In this document: positions 27,103 through 35,888 of the stretch, one piece after another
Layout: the number at the start of each line of letters is the position of its first letter
Numbering within the stretch: the first letter of the stretch is position 1
From: Sinorhizobium americanum
GTDB taxonomy: Bacteria > Pseudomonadota > Alphaproteobacteria > Rhizobiales > Rhizobiaceae
DNA: 51,902 nt
Assembly (NCBI RefSeq): GCF_001651855.1
Contig: NZ_LNQC01000051.1
Location: 1 to 51,902, forward strand
Direction of reading: 5' to 3'
Made by a program: the position numbers and the translations under genes
The notes under the pieces: model-generated
What the model was told of the DNA's origin: nothing
Database searches by the model: none
Seen by the model: the letters and a program-made list of their open reading frames with translations, nothing else

Positions 27103-28266
27103 GTGAGCGAGCCCAAGAATAGCGGTATGGATTTTTCTATTGAGGAGTATAGGACACGTCTTCAACGCACGCAGGAGGGGATGGCTAAGCATGATCTCCC
27201 CGTGTTGCTGCTGCATCAGCCTGAAAACATTCAATATCTGACAGGTCTCGACATTGGGATCGGTTTTTTCTCATATCACGCCGTAGCGGTTCCGAGTCAC
27301 GGCGACCCTGTGCTGGTGATGCGCGATGCGGAACTCCCGGCGGCTCACGTCACGTCTTGGGTCAGGAGCCATACGAGCTATGCAGATCATCCCCTCGAAC
27401 CGATACGAGCTTCCATCGACGCAGCACGAAGAGCCCTCGAAGGCCTCGGCGTGGCAGGTGGGCGTGTTGGCGTGGATGAACACTCATGGTTCTTAACCCA
27501 AGAACGCTCGAAGATGTTGCAGGCGCTGCTGCCGAATGCAACTTTTGTCGCAGAGCCGCGCATCGTTGACCATCTGCGCCTGATCAAATCGCCGCGGGAA
27601 ATAGATTACCTCCGCGGCGCTTCTCGATGCGTTGAAGCAGCCATTTCCGCTGGCATCGAGATCGTCAAGCCTGGCATCACGGAGCGACAACTCGCTGGCA
27701 CCGTGTTCGGCGCATTGGTGAACGCAGGCGGGGAATTGCCGCTTAGCGGTGTCATCACCTCCGGCAATCGAACAAATCTCTTACACGGATGCTATGGCGA
27801 CCGGCGACTGGAGCGTGGCGACACTGTCAATTTTGAGCTCAGCGGGATCCATCACAATTACTGCGCACGTTTGATGCGTACCGCCATTGTTGGTCAGCTC
27901 AGCGCTGAGCAGCAGCGTACCGCTGAGACGATCAGCCGGGTCCAAGACGAGGCCATCGCGCTGATGCGGCCGGGCACACCGGCCAGCGTGATCGACCGAG
28001 CATGCCGCGAACCGCTGCAAGCAATGGGTCTGCAAAAAGCTTTTACGAACCGTTCCGGTTATTCGCTTGGTCTCAACTACCGCCCCTCAGCCGGCGAATT
28101 TATTCGCGAGTTCTTGCCGGGCGTGGAATGGCTCCTTGAGGCGGGAATGGTGTTTGATATGCGAATATTGGGAGGTGGGATGGGCTTCAGCGACGTCGTG
28201 CTCGTGACAGAGCGAGGCCCGGAACGCCTAACCAGCATGGAGCGCAAGCTCTTCTCGTGCATTTGA
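27103..28266 (+). CDS. M24-family hydrolase, ectoine-hydrolase-like (copy 2, divergent)
   Basis: A 387-residue protein with the same two-domain layout as its neighbours but clearly divergent. The GTG at 27103 has GAAGG about 10 bases upstream; an ATG at 27127 is the alternative. N-terminal domain: RLQRTQEGMAKHDLPVLLLH and NIQYLTGLDIG. The M24 core reads VNFELSGIHHNYCARLMRTA, again without the metal-binding Asp pair. The segment SGYSLGLNYRPSAGEFIREF resembles the DoeA/EutD motif more closely than copies 1 and 3 do. It may hydrolyse a related but different substrate. It stands alone between gene-free stretches. Confidence 0.85.
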   Translation: MSEPKNSGMDFSIEEYRTRLQRTQEGMAKHDLPVLLLHQPENIQYLTGLDIGIGFFSYHAVAVPSHGDPVLVMRDAELPAAHVTSWVRSHTSYADHPLEPIRASIDAARRALEGLGVAGGRVGVDEHSWFLTQERSKMLQALLPNATFVAEPRIVDHLRLIKSPREIDYLRGASRCVEAAISAGIEIVKPGITERQLAGTVFGALVNAGGELPLSGVITSGNRTNLLHGCYGDRRLERGDTVNFELSGIHHNYCARLMRTAIVGQLSAEQQRTAETISRVQDEAIALMRPGTPASVIDRACREPLQAMGLQKAFTNRSGYSLGLNYRPSAGEFIREFLPGVEWLLEAGMVFDMRILGGGMGFSDVVLVTERGPERLTSMERKLFSCI

Positions 28267-29530
28267 GACTAGTAGGCCTCTGTTCGAGGAGGCTGACATT
28301 GTCTTTAAGGTGTATTGCTCCATAGGCGCTTTTCTGGATACGCCAACCTCCCTTGCTGCAATACGGACCAGCGCAACGGCGTCGCGGGGCTTCAAGAGTT
28401 TGTTAGACGGTTGGCCTTGGAAGCCGCGCCTTGTTCCGCGAAGTCAAATGGGCCATGGCGGTCACCTGTTCGCCTTCCTCGACGCCAGGTTGGCGTCGAG
28501 GAACCCGGACTGCCAGTTTCGGGAAGTAGTCCAGCTTTTCGATCGATAGTTGCTTCCCCTTTTTGCGCTGCGTCGGCGAAGGGAATATCGATGCAGGGAA
28601 AGCGCGGCTTCTATGGATCATCTGCTGAAAGAGTTGTCCTCCCAAGGCGATCCGCTCGATATGAGTACAGCCAACATAATGGAGTGATCCGATCCGACCC
28701 ACGTCCGCAGCATGGACGCATCTATGATGAGGTTCAAAGCGGGTACATCGATCGCATTTGCGTCGATGACTTTCGCTATCTCGGCCCATGCGGGCTAAGC
28801 GTCCTCGCCACGAAGGCGCTGAAAAGTGGCGACGGTCCCGCGTTACCCTGGCTGCAACCGAACAGTACAAGCCATTCACGCGCCGGCCGCGGGAAGAGCT
28901 ACGAAAGCGCTAGCTGTGCAGCGAATAATTTTCGCTTTGGCGAGGGCATTAGTCTCGACGGCATCGTGACTGACAACCTATCTGCGGACGCGGCGAACAG
29001 GTGGCTCCTCGTCCAAAGTAATTGTCAACGGGGTCACCATTAGAACTTACTTCGATAAAGGCGGACCGCGATCGCGGCAACGCCGGCCCGCAGGCTGCTC
29101 AGCAGCATATTCTTGAAAGATGCGAGATCTTCCCCATACCATTAACATGGGCCGCGGCACGGACGGGTTCGGATTCGCCTCGGCAAGCGGCTAATGCATC
29201 TCGGCCGTGAGCCGAGCCGCGATATCGTCGCCGTTGACGATGAGATGGTGCTATCTCCACACTATCAGAGCGCCGCGTTGTCAGCCCCGCCAAATACTGC
29301 TGCCGCCTCCGCGGTCCTTCCTATGATGCCGAAGCCGTACTCCGTATAAACCTATCGCCATCGCCAGACCGAACACGCGCTGTTCTGGCACCCGCCCATC
29401 AACTTTGCCTCGGCTCCTAGCGCGGCAGACCTCCAACGTGTGGCGCCAGATGGCGCGACGGCGAGGATTAGCGATGCATTTCAAACAAACACCTTTTTTT
29501 GAAGCGACCGTTTCGGCGCTCGACGCATTT
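28267..29530. other. decayed region with one strong hairpin
   Basis: About 1.26 kb without any gene I can support on either strand. Frames are short and do not resemble known families well enough to name. A 13-bp perfect hairpin lies at 28475-28503. From about 29530 homology to the leader of the binding-protein paralogue begins. Confidence 0.45.
28475..28503. repeat. 13-bp perfect inverted repeat with 3-base loop
   Basis: TTCCTCGACGCCA and TGGCGTCGAGGAA flank GGT. There is no T-run on either side. A stem this long and perfect inside otherwise decayed DNA suggests a small repeat element or a terminator/recombination relic. Confidence 0.6.
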
Positions 29531-29630
29531 TGGCGCAACACGCATATCGTGATGCATTATCAATAACAACGGACAGACAGTTCCTTGGTCTGTGGGTTAC
29601 TGGACACCAAACAAAAAAAGGGGAACTAAG
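29531..29630 (+). promoter_or_regulatory. leader region homologous to that of the paralogous binding-protein gene
   Basis: From TTTTGGCGCAAC through TGCATTATCAATAACAA to the start codon this sequence matches the minus-strand leader of the gene at 15472-16311. It also has the half-sites ACAGAC (29573-29578) and GGTCTGT (29587-29593) at nearly the same spacing. The ribosome site AAAGGGGAA precedes the GTG start. Conserved over about 100 noncoding bases, it is a good candidate for a common promoter and operator. Confidence 0.55.
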
Positions 29631-30461
29631 GTGAATTGGTCATTGAAAACTCTCACGGCGATTGCCTCGTTTGCATTTGCGTCGTTCTCGGTCAATCTCT
29701 CGGCCCATGCTGGCGAAGTACTTAACCGCGTCCTTGCCAAGAAGACGCTGACAGTGGCGACAAGCGCCAACTGGCACCCCGCCTCATTTATGAATGACAA
29801 AGGTCAACTCGACGGCTTCGATATCGAAGTTGCCAAAGGCGTCGCAAAGTACATGGGTGTGGAGGCTCAATTTGTGACGCCCGGCTGGGATATCATAACT
29901 TCAGGAAAATGGGAGGGCCGTTGGGACCTTACCATGGGTCAGATGACGCCGACCGCGCCGCGCGCCAAGCTATTCGATTTTGCAGCGGTATACATCTACG
30001 GCAACACAGTTGCCGTCGTTCACAAGGATAGCAAGGCAAGCAAGCCTTCTGATCTTGATGGCAAGGTGATCGGTGTCTCTGCAGGTTCTTCAGAGGAATC
30101 TTATCTTAAACAGACGCTCGAATTGTACAACGCACCGCCGGTAAAGTACGAATTCACGCCGGGCGAGGTGAAGAGCTACGCATCGGCTGGTTATGCGGAT
30201 GATCTCCGCCTGGGCGATGGCGTTCGCATTGACGGGCTTCTTACTGAGGAGTTGGATGCGAAAGGAATGATCAAGGCCGGTTACCCATTTAAAATTATCG
30301 GTGGGTCGCTCGTATCCGCGCCGGCTGTGATCGCCGTGCTTCATGGTGACAAGGAATTCAGCGACAAAGTTGCGGCGGCCATCAAGAGCATGAGGGAAGA
30401 CGGCACGCTCTCCAAGCTGTCGATCAAATGGTACGGCTCGGACCAAACCGTCCTAAAGTAG
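29631..30461 (+). CDS. polar amino-acid ABC transporter binding protein
   Basis: A 276-residue SBP_bac_3 protein. The GTG at 29631 is chosen because AAGGGGAA lies 6 bases upstream and the signal peptide (MNWSLKTL, hydrophobic run, SAHAGEV) starts there, as in the paralogue at 15472-16311. Marks are LTVATSANWHPASFMNDKG, GFDIEVAKGVAKYMGVEAQF, TPGWDIITSGKWEGRWDLTM and KLSIKWYGSDQ. It heads an operon with a permease and an ATPase. A GC-rich hairpin follows the stop, allowing extra binding-protein mRNA. The ligand is likely a polar or unusual amino acid related to the M24 substrates. Confidence 0.92.
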   Translation: MNWSLKTLTAIASFAFASFSVNLSAHAGEVLNRVLAKKTLTVATSANWHPASFMNDKGQLDGFDIEVAKGVAKYMGVEAQFVTPGWDIITSGKWEGRWDLTMGQMTPTAPRAKLFDFAAVYIYGNTVAVVHKDSKASKPSDLDGKVIGVSAGSSEESYLKQTLELYNAPPVKYEFTPGEVKSYASAGYADDLRLGDGVRIDGLLTEELDAKGMIKAGYPFKIIGGSLVSAPAVIAVLHGDKEFSDKVAAAIKSMREDGTLSKLSIKWYGSDQTVLK

Positions 30462-30469
30462 CACTGCAG

Positions 30470-30493
30470 CGGCCCAGGTCAGTCTGGGCCGCG
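30470..30493 (+). terminator. intercistronic hairpin after the binding-protein gene
   Basis: GCGGCCCAG and CTGGGCCGC make a perfect 9-bp stem with a 6-base loop; no T-run follows and the permease ribosome site GGAGG comes 5 bases later. It probably protects upstream mRNA or causes partial termination, not full termination. Confidence 0.55.
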
Positions 30494-30509
30494 TCCGGGA
30501 GGAATTCTC

Positions 30510-31484
30510 ATGCTTTATCAAGATACTGTAGAATCAGAGGTGTTAGTTCACAAGCCCTGGTTTGTGGCCTCGATCTTCGCGCTTGTGCTCGCGTTGTTTC
30601 TTACGATCAATCTCACGGGCACCGTAATGGGTGAGGTTATGCGCCCGGTCATAGGCGATCCACTGGAGAGTGGATTCTATGGGCGATTCGCGATCGCTTT
30701 TGTGATTGCAGTTATGTTCTGCCTCAATCTAGTTCTAATCGGCTTTGGGCCGTTGATAGTGCAAATCGTCGTCGTATGGCTCGAATTGCTTGTTCTCTTC
30801 ATCGGTTTTTTCAATTTATTCAATCTCAGTCTGCCTTTTATCTGGGATAATCTTCCGCTCCTGATTTCGCAGGGGGTATTTACGACACTATACGTGTCAG
30901 CGATCTCCCTTCTGTTCGCATCAATGATTGCTATCGTGGCCGCGATCGCTAAGCTGTCAACAAACGGATTTGCATACGGGATCGCCAGTTTCTATACGTC
31001 CTTCTTTCGTGGCCTGCCGCTTCTGATGCAGATCTACCTCGTCTATCTCGGTTTGCCGCAACTTGGAATTGTGATCGATGCTGTTCCTTCGGGAATTTTG
31101 GCGCTGTCACTTTGCATTGGCGCCTATATGACGGAGATCTTCCGCTCCGGTATTGCTAGCATCGATCGAGGCCAGTGGGAAGCTTCCCGGTCCATGGGGT
31201 TCGGCTTTGGCCTCACCATGCGTAGAATCGTTCTGCCGCAGGCGTTGCCCGTCATCATTCCGCCGACGGGGAATATGTTTATCGGAATGCTGAAGGACAG
31301 CTCGCTCGTTTCGGTGCTGGGAGTGTGGGAGTTGACTTTCCTTGCTCGAACGATCGGCCAACCAACCTTCCATCACATGGAAATGCTAATTGCTGCGGCA
31401 ATTATTTATTGGATTCTGTCCGTTTGTCTGGAAATGATTCAAGGCAGGATCGAGCGTCACTATGCGAGGAGCAAGGTGCGATGA
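30510..31484 (+). CDS. polar amino-acid ABC transporter permease
   Basis: A 324-residue inner-membrane permease. Three hydrophobic segments fill residues about 17-110, ahead of a typical HisM-type BPD_transp_1 domain (about 118-315). The ATPase-contact EAA loop reads [20 protein letters not shown] followed by [19 protein letters not shown]. Since only one permease gene is present, a homodimer is expected. GGAGGA lies 8 bases before the ATG. The stop overlaps the ATPase start (ATGA at 31481-31484), so the two are translationally coupled. Confidence 0.92.
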   Translation: MLYQDTVESEVLVHKPWFVASIFALVLALFLTINLTGTVMGEVMRPVIGDPLESGFYGRFAIAFVIAVMFCLNLVLIGFGPLIVQIVVVWLELLVLFIGFFNLFNLSLPFIWDNLPLLISQGVFTTLYVSAISLLFASMIAIVAAIAKLSTNGFAYGIASFYTSFFRGLPLLMQIYLVYLGLPQLGIVIDAVPSGILALSLCIGAYMTEIFRSGIASIDRGQWEASRSMGFGFGLTMRRIVLPQALPVIIPPTGNMFIGMLKDSSLVSVLGVWELTFLARTIGQPTFHHMEMLIAAAIIYWILSVCLEMIQGRIERHYARSKVR

Positions 31485-32350
31485 CCGCGAGCAAGATACA
31501 TCAATTGAAAAATGTCCCCTCTCAGCGCGAGCCTACGGACGCAGCCGACATGTTGCACCTGCAGCCAACTTCGTTTCAAGGACCATCAGGCAAGAAGCAG
31601 GTAACGATGACTTCGGACAAAATCATTGAGGCGACCCATGTCTCCAAGTGGTACGGCACCTTCAGAGCGTTAACAGATGTCAATCTCACCGTCCGCAAGG
31701 GCGAACGCATCGTCATCTGCGGCCCCTCCGGATCGGGTAAGTCGACGCTGATCCGCTGCTTCAACCGGCTCGAAGCGCATCAGGAAGGTGAGATCACTGT
31801 CAATGGGATCAGATTGCACAACAAGATGCGCAACGTGACTGAAGTTCGCAAGAACGTCGGCATGGTATTTCAGCATTTCAATCTCTTCCCGCACATGACC
31901 GTGCTGATGAACTGTATGGCTGGTCCGATGTGGATCAAGGACGTGCCAGAAGCCGAGGCCAAGAAGACCGCCCTACAATTCCTCGAGCGTGTGCGCATTC
32001 CCGAACAGGCGAACAAATACCCCGTGCAACTTTCCGGCGGGCAACAGCAACGCGTTGCCATTGCTCGCTCGCTCTGCATGGAGCCGGCCGTCATGCTGTT
32101 CGACGAGCCCACCTCGGCGCTGGACCCGGAAATGGTGTCGGAAGTGCTGGAAACCATGACAAGCCTTGCCCGCGACGGAATGACCATGGTCTGCGTCACC
32201 CACGAAATGGGCTTTGCTCGCGCCGTCGCAGACCGCGTCATCTTCATGGATGCAGGCCGCATCGTCGAAGAAGCCGCTCCCAAAGACTTCTTTACCAAAC
32301 CCCAGCACGACAGAACAAAGCTTTTCCTGGGCCAAATCTTGCAGCACTGA
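31481..32350 (+). CDS. amino-acid ABC transporter ATP-binding protein
   Basis: A 289-residue ABC ATPase of the GlnQ/HisP type. Walker A is GPSGSGKST, the Q-loop lies in [13 protein letters not shown], the signature is LSGGQQQR, Walker B is [12 protein letters not shown] and the switch His is in CVTHEMG. The first 42 residues, before [17 protein letters not shown], have no family counterpart; translation may instead begin at the ATG at 31607, which has AGCAGG 5 bases upstream, giving a normal 247-residue protein. It powers the permease encoded just upstream. It could also serve the aapJQM transporter, whose own ATPase gene is destroyed. Confidence 0.93.
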   Translation: MTASKIHQLKNVPSQREPTDAADMLHLQPTSFQGPSGKKQVTMTSDKIIEATHVSKWYGTFRALTDVNLTVRKGERIVICGPSGSGKSTLIRCFNRLEAHQEGEITVNGIRLHNKMRNVTEVRKNVGMVFQHFNLFPHMTVLMNCMAGPMWIKDVPEAEAKKTALQFLERVRIPEQANKYPVQLSGGQQQRVAIARSLCMEPAVMLFDEPTSALDPEMVSEVLETMTSLARDGMTMVCVTHEMGFARAVADRVIFMDAGRIVEEAAPKDFFTKPQHDRTKLFLGQILQH

Positions 32351-32575
32351 GTGGCTCGGCGACGTCAACGATGGTTCCAGGGGGCCATGCCCCTTGAAGC
32401 CATAGCTAGGCGCGCCCTAGTAAGTGAGTTCGGTGCCCTTTTTTGCTGCGGCAACTGCGGGCGAAGGAACAACCGGGAAATCGCGGCGCTAATCGCCTTG
32501 AGACCGTTTTCGTAAGGTGATTGCTTGTGGGGTGGTTTCAGGGAGCGCAAGGTTTTCAATAACAGGAGTAAAATA

Positions 32576-33745
32576 ATGGCTATTAGCAAGGGCCCTCAGG
32601 TCTTCCCGAGGACGGAATTCCTACGTCGGCTTACCGCCGTGAAATCGGAGATGGTTCGGCGGGACATCGAAGCGCTTGTAGTGTTCAACGTACACAACAT
32701 CACCTATCTCACAGGGTATACTACGCCATCAGGCTACGTGCCTGATGGACTGGTGGTGTTGATTCACGAAGAAGAACCCATTTTCATTCTGCGCCAAATG
32801 GATGCTCCTGCAGCAATTCATCAGACGTTTATGAGCCGTGACAGCATCCTCGCATATCCGGAAGCGTTAATCGGTACTCCCGAAAAAAATGGCTATGATG
32901 CGATTATCGATTTTCTACACGAAAAAGGTTTGGGAAACCGCGGCGTAGGTTTTGAACTCGGGGACTTGCGCTTCCACGCGGTAACGAAGTTCCGGACGCG
33001 CCTCCCGAACGCTAAGCTTGAGGATTGTACCAACCTCGTAACGTGGATTCGGATCATTAAGTCGGACCTCGAGATCGCTATCATGCGCGAGGCTGCCGCC
33101 ATCTCGGACGCCGCGATGCAGCGGGCAGCCGAAGTTATACGTGCTGGTGAACGCGAAGCCGATGTGGCCGCTGAGATTGAGGCGACGCTTGCACGGGGCG
33201 CAAATGGAAAGCCAGGTACAAATATCGCCTCAAACGCCATTTGCTCTTCTCCACGAACAGGAACAGCGCACATCCGATGGAGCGAGGACGTATTTCGGGA
33301 AGGGTCGCAGATCAATATCGAACTTGCCGGTATTCGGCATGGTTACACTGTTCCGCTTATGCGTACCTTCTCAATTGGTGAACCCTCGGAACGTCTCAAC
33401 CGTGTTCACGTTGCGCACCTTGCCGGACTAGATGCTGCGCTTGAAACAATTCGCCCTGGGAAGACCTGTAGCGATGTCGCAAATGCTTTTCACCGAACTT
33501 ATGAAAAGCATGGCTTTAAAAAGGAGTCGCGTTGTGGCTATGCCATCGGGATTGGTTGGATAGAACCGACTGCAAGCTTTCAGAGCGGGGACATGACCGA
33601 GTTGAAGCCGAACATGACCTTTCATCTTATGCTGGGTAACTGGTTCGACGAGGACTTTGGCTACATGTTCAGCGAGTCAATCCGCGTTACGGAGTCGGGA
33701 GTCGAAGTGTTGACCAACACACCACGCAGGGTAATCACTCTTTGA
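32576..33745 (+). CDS. M24-family hydrolase, creatinase/ectoine-hydrolase-like (copy 3)
   Basis: A 389-residue paralogue of the gene at 25395-26564, colinear over its whole length. The ATG at 32576 is chosen since GGAG lies 8 bases upstream and the start MAISKGPQVFPRTEFLRRL matches copy 1 (MAMPKGPQAFPRSEYLRRL). The core reads INIELAGIRHGYTVPLMRTF, without metal-binding Asp residues, and CGYAIGIGWIEPTASFQSGD with KPNMTFHLMLGNWFDEDFG. It follows the ABC transporter by 225 bases in the same direction, so the substrate is probably the imported compound. Copies 1 and 3 may be isoenzymes or differ in specificity. Confidence 0.85.
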   Translation: MAISKGPQVFPRTEFLRRLTAVKSEMVRRDIEALVVFNVHNITYLTGYTTPSGYVPDGLVVLIHEEEPIFILRQMDAPAAIHQTFMSRDSILAYPEALIGTPEKNGYDAIIDFLHEKGLGNRGVGFELGDLRFHAVTKFRTRLPNAKLEDCTNLVTWIRIIKSDLEIAIMREAAAISDAAMQRAAEVIRAGEREADVAAEIEATLARGANGKPGTNIASNAICSSPRTGTAHIRWSEDVFREGSQINIELAGIRHGYTVPLMRTFSIGEPSERLNRVHVAHLAGLDAALETIRPGKTCSDVANAFHRTYEKHGFKKESRCGYAIGIGWIEPTASFQSGDMTELKPNMTFHLMLGNWFDEDFGYMFSESIRVTESGVEVLTNTPRRVITL

Positions 33746-33926
33746 CCGTACAGTTCCGAACAGACCGCATGGTACCTTACAGTGGACAAGGTGTTCAGGG
33801 TCCTCCAGCGTCATCTTGTTACCAGATTCAGTCGATCACGGGGGTGTATGCTCCCGTGTCAAACCGGACGTTATCCGAAAACCATCTCAAAGCAATAAAG
33901 CTTTTTTGACACCGAGGAGCCAACCC

Positions 33927-34640
33927 ATGTCTTCGCAAAGCACCGTTCTTGGAATACTTGAGCTGGATGAAGGCCTGTCGACTGATGATCCAACTTATGT
34001 TCCGCGTGAAGGCTCCCTCTTCCACCCGGCGACCTTTGACCGACCTATCATCACAGAAATGGTGGATGGTGCGTTTGCTGAAGTAGTCATTCGGGGTGAC
34101 GCTTCGCTTGAAGGCGCTTGTGTGGCAGCAGCCCAGCGCCTGGTCGATCGAGGTGCCGGCGTGATTACCGCTGACTGCGGCTTTATGGTTCGTCACCAAG
34201 CAGCGATCTCTACAGCGGTCAATGTGCCGGTCGTGACCTCAAGCCTGCTTTTTGTTCCTGCTCTGCTGCGACAGTTAGCTCCAGCGAAAAAGCTCGCGGT
34301 AATAACGGCTGACTCGCGGCATTTCAGTGAAGACCTGTTGGGTATACAACACCCCGGCGACCGGAGGCGTGTAGTCATCGGAGGGATTGAAGATGGCGTA
34401 TACGTGCGCAACGCTCTAGCCCGCCCATTCGTGCGAACTGACGTTGATCAGATCGAACGGGAGGTTGGCGGCTGCATCGCACGACTCCGCGTCGAGCACC
34501 CCGAGATTGCGTTGATACTCTTCGAGTGCACCGGTTTTCCGGTTGTCACAAACGCCCTTCGGCGCAAGACAGGGTTGCCGATCTATGATATCACGGACCT
34601 TTGTAGACTAACCCTTTCGACGGCTGGCATTCGCGTTTGA
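33927..34640 (+). CDS. aspartate/glutamate racemase-family protein
   Basis: A 237-residue protein of the Asp/Glu/hydantoin racemase superfamily. The two catalytic Cys residues are in place: C84 in VITADCGFMVRHQ and C201 in LILFECTGFP. These enzymes use two cysteines to remove and return the alpha proton, so they interconvert L and D amino acids or related compounds; some relatives act on maleate or malonate derivatives. The ATG at 33927 has GAGGAG 8 bases upstream. It lies 181 bases after M24 copy 3 in the same orientation and may share its pathway. Substrate not determined. Confidence 0.83.
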   Translation: MSSQSTVLGILELDEGLSTDDPTYVPREGSLFHPATFDRPIITEMVDGAFAEVVIRGDASLEGACVAAAQRLVDRGAGVITADCGFMVRHQAAISTAVNVPVVTSSLLFVPALLRQLAPAKKLAVITADSRHFSEDLLGIQHPGDRRRVVIGGIEDGVYVRNALARPFVRTDVDQIEREVGGCIARLRVEHPEIALILFECTGFPVVTNALRRKTGLPIYDITDLCRLTLSTAGIRV

Positions 34641-34741
34641 CGTGTAAGGCCGACGAAACGCTGCGGGTCGACTCTGCAGGGTCCGGCGCGAGAAGCTTAC
34701 GCCGAGCGGTATGGTTCGACGGATCAGGATAGTAAATCATC

Positions 34742-34772
34742 GAGCCGTGGTTGCCGAATGGCGCCACGGCTC
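34742..34772 (+). terminator. stem-loop after the racemase gene
   Basis: GAGCCGTGG (34742-34750) and CCACGGCTC (34764-34772) form a perfect 9-bp stem, with an inner GCC/GGC pair in the loop. It lies 100 bases past the stop. The following ACCCATTT is a weak tail, so the terminator call is only moderate. Confidence 0.5.
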
Positions 34773-35354
34773 ACCCATTTAGGTGCATCCTCAACCGCGG
34801 GGTCCGACTTAAGCCCTGCGGTACGCCGACGACGTGCTGAAGCTCGTTCGGTCATTTGCGCAATGGCCGTGGTTAAGAACGGTCGTTATCCGCTTGCGCC
34901 CTAGTCGCTTGCCGTGGATTGGAGGCGCTCAAGCGCGACGACCGCAATACTGGCATGGGATCGCGCCGGAGAAAAGGGGAGCCGCCAAAACGGCCAATCG
35001 GGTGCTGTCGCGGAATACGGGGAGCTCGTCCGCTGAAACGCGCCGAAGTCGTCGAGGATCAAACAATCGACGTAGGCTTTGGGGGAGGACAGAGGCCGGA
35101 GATAGGCGCCCCATCGCCGCACCAGGTGTTCCGGCGTCGATCCAGGGAGCCAGCGCACGATTCTTTGGGCGCTGGACCGTCGAAGAGCTGCAGCCGCGTG
35201 GCGCCGTGGATCCACGACGCCACCACTCTTTTCATACCGATCCATTTTGCGCCGTATCCATTTCAACAGTTAGCGCAGTTTGACGAAAACTCCGCTTGCA
35301 TACTTGTTATCGCTATGTAGTTTTACACTGCGCACAAAATCCGGAGGAGATGCT
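34773..35354. other. gene-free stretch
   Basis: About 580 bases with frames that I could not assign. A minus-strand frame (34901-35266) contains VDCLILDDFGAFQ, which looks vaguely like a transposition helper, but the rest gives no support. Likely mobile-element debris. A strong ribosome site (GGAGGA) at 35343-35348 marks the start of the next broken frame. Confidence 0.35.
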
Positions 35355-35723
35355 GTGAGCGAGACAAAGCCAGATCTAACAATAGGTGAGCACAATAAGC
35401 CGGGTTGGAACCAGCTAAACTATCGCCGACACGGTTCATGAGCTCTTCGCCCGCCCCGGTTCAGCGTTACACCCGGCTTCATGCGCTCTGTTCCGGATCG
35501 GCGGCAAGGTCGACAGCGTCGTCTTCCAGAAATTCCGGGAAACGTGCCAAGACTGCGTGAGCCGATCGTCGGCTACAGCTTTGCGCCTCGATGCCTGTTA
35601 GCCATCGACATCTGCCGCGAGAAGGCGCCCGATCTAGGTGATGTCGTCCAAGATAACGCAGTGGACTCTTGCGTTATGATGCGCCTCATCGAGCCGACAA
35701 ACGACCGCGTTATAGCGAGATAG
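35355..35723 (+). pseudogene. unrecognised gene broken by an early stop
   Basis: A GTG at 35355 follows GGAGGA by 6 bases and opens a 28-codon frame, SETKPDLTIGEHNKPGWNQL then NYRRHGS, that stops at a TGA (35439-35441). The same frame then stays open to 35723 (PRLREPIVGYSFAPRCLLAI, DICREKAPDLGDVVQDNAVD). Either one nonsense mutation or a fusion of two fragments. I do not recognise the family. The strong ribosome site suggests a once-translated gene upstream of the CapA-like gene. Confidence 0.3.
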
Positions 35724-35888
35724 CGGATCTCAAGAAGGACACTCTTCGGACGTTTCGACGTGGAATGCAGATCCAGCCCATCAACTCTCCAAGCGGTTCG
35801 CGTTCCGTCCTTGTTGTCCACTTGCGGTCTAGCATTGCCACAGATGAGATGACCAAGGGACAAATATTTCCGCTGTAATGGAGGTTTT

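Noticed and set aside
29160..29300. Possible KduI/IolB-like cupin fragment (RLMHLGREPSRDIVAVDDEM)
   Set aside because: Only one short stretch resembles the family and its flanks do not; too weak to annotate.
31325..31480. Upstream extension of the ABC ATPase frame
   Set aside because: It overlaps the permease gene; the ATGA junction at 31481 or the internal ATG at 31607 explains the start better.
34805..34850. RYADDV string suggesting a reverse transcriptase
   Set aside because: Isolated six-residue match; no other reverse-transcriptase motif in any nearby frame.
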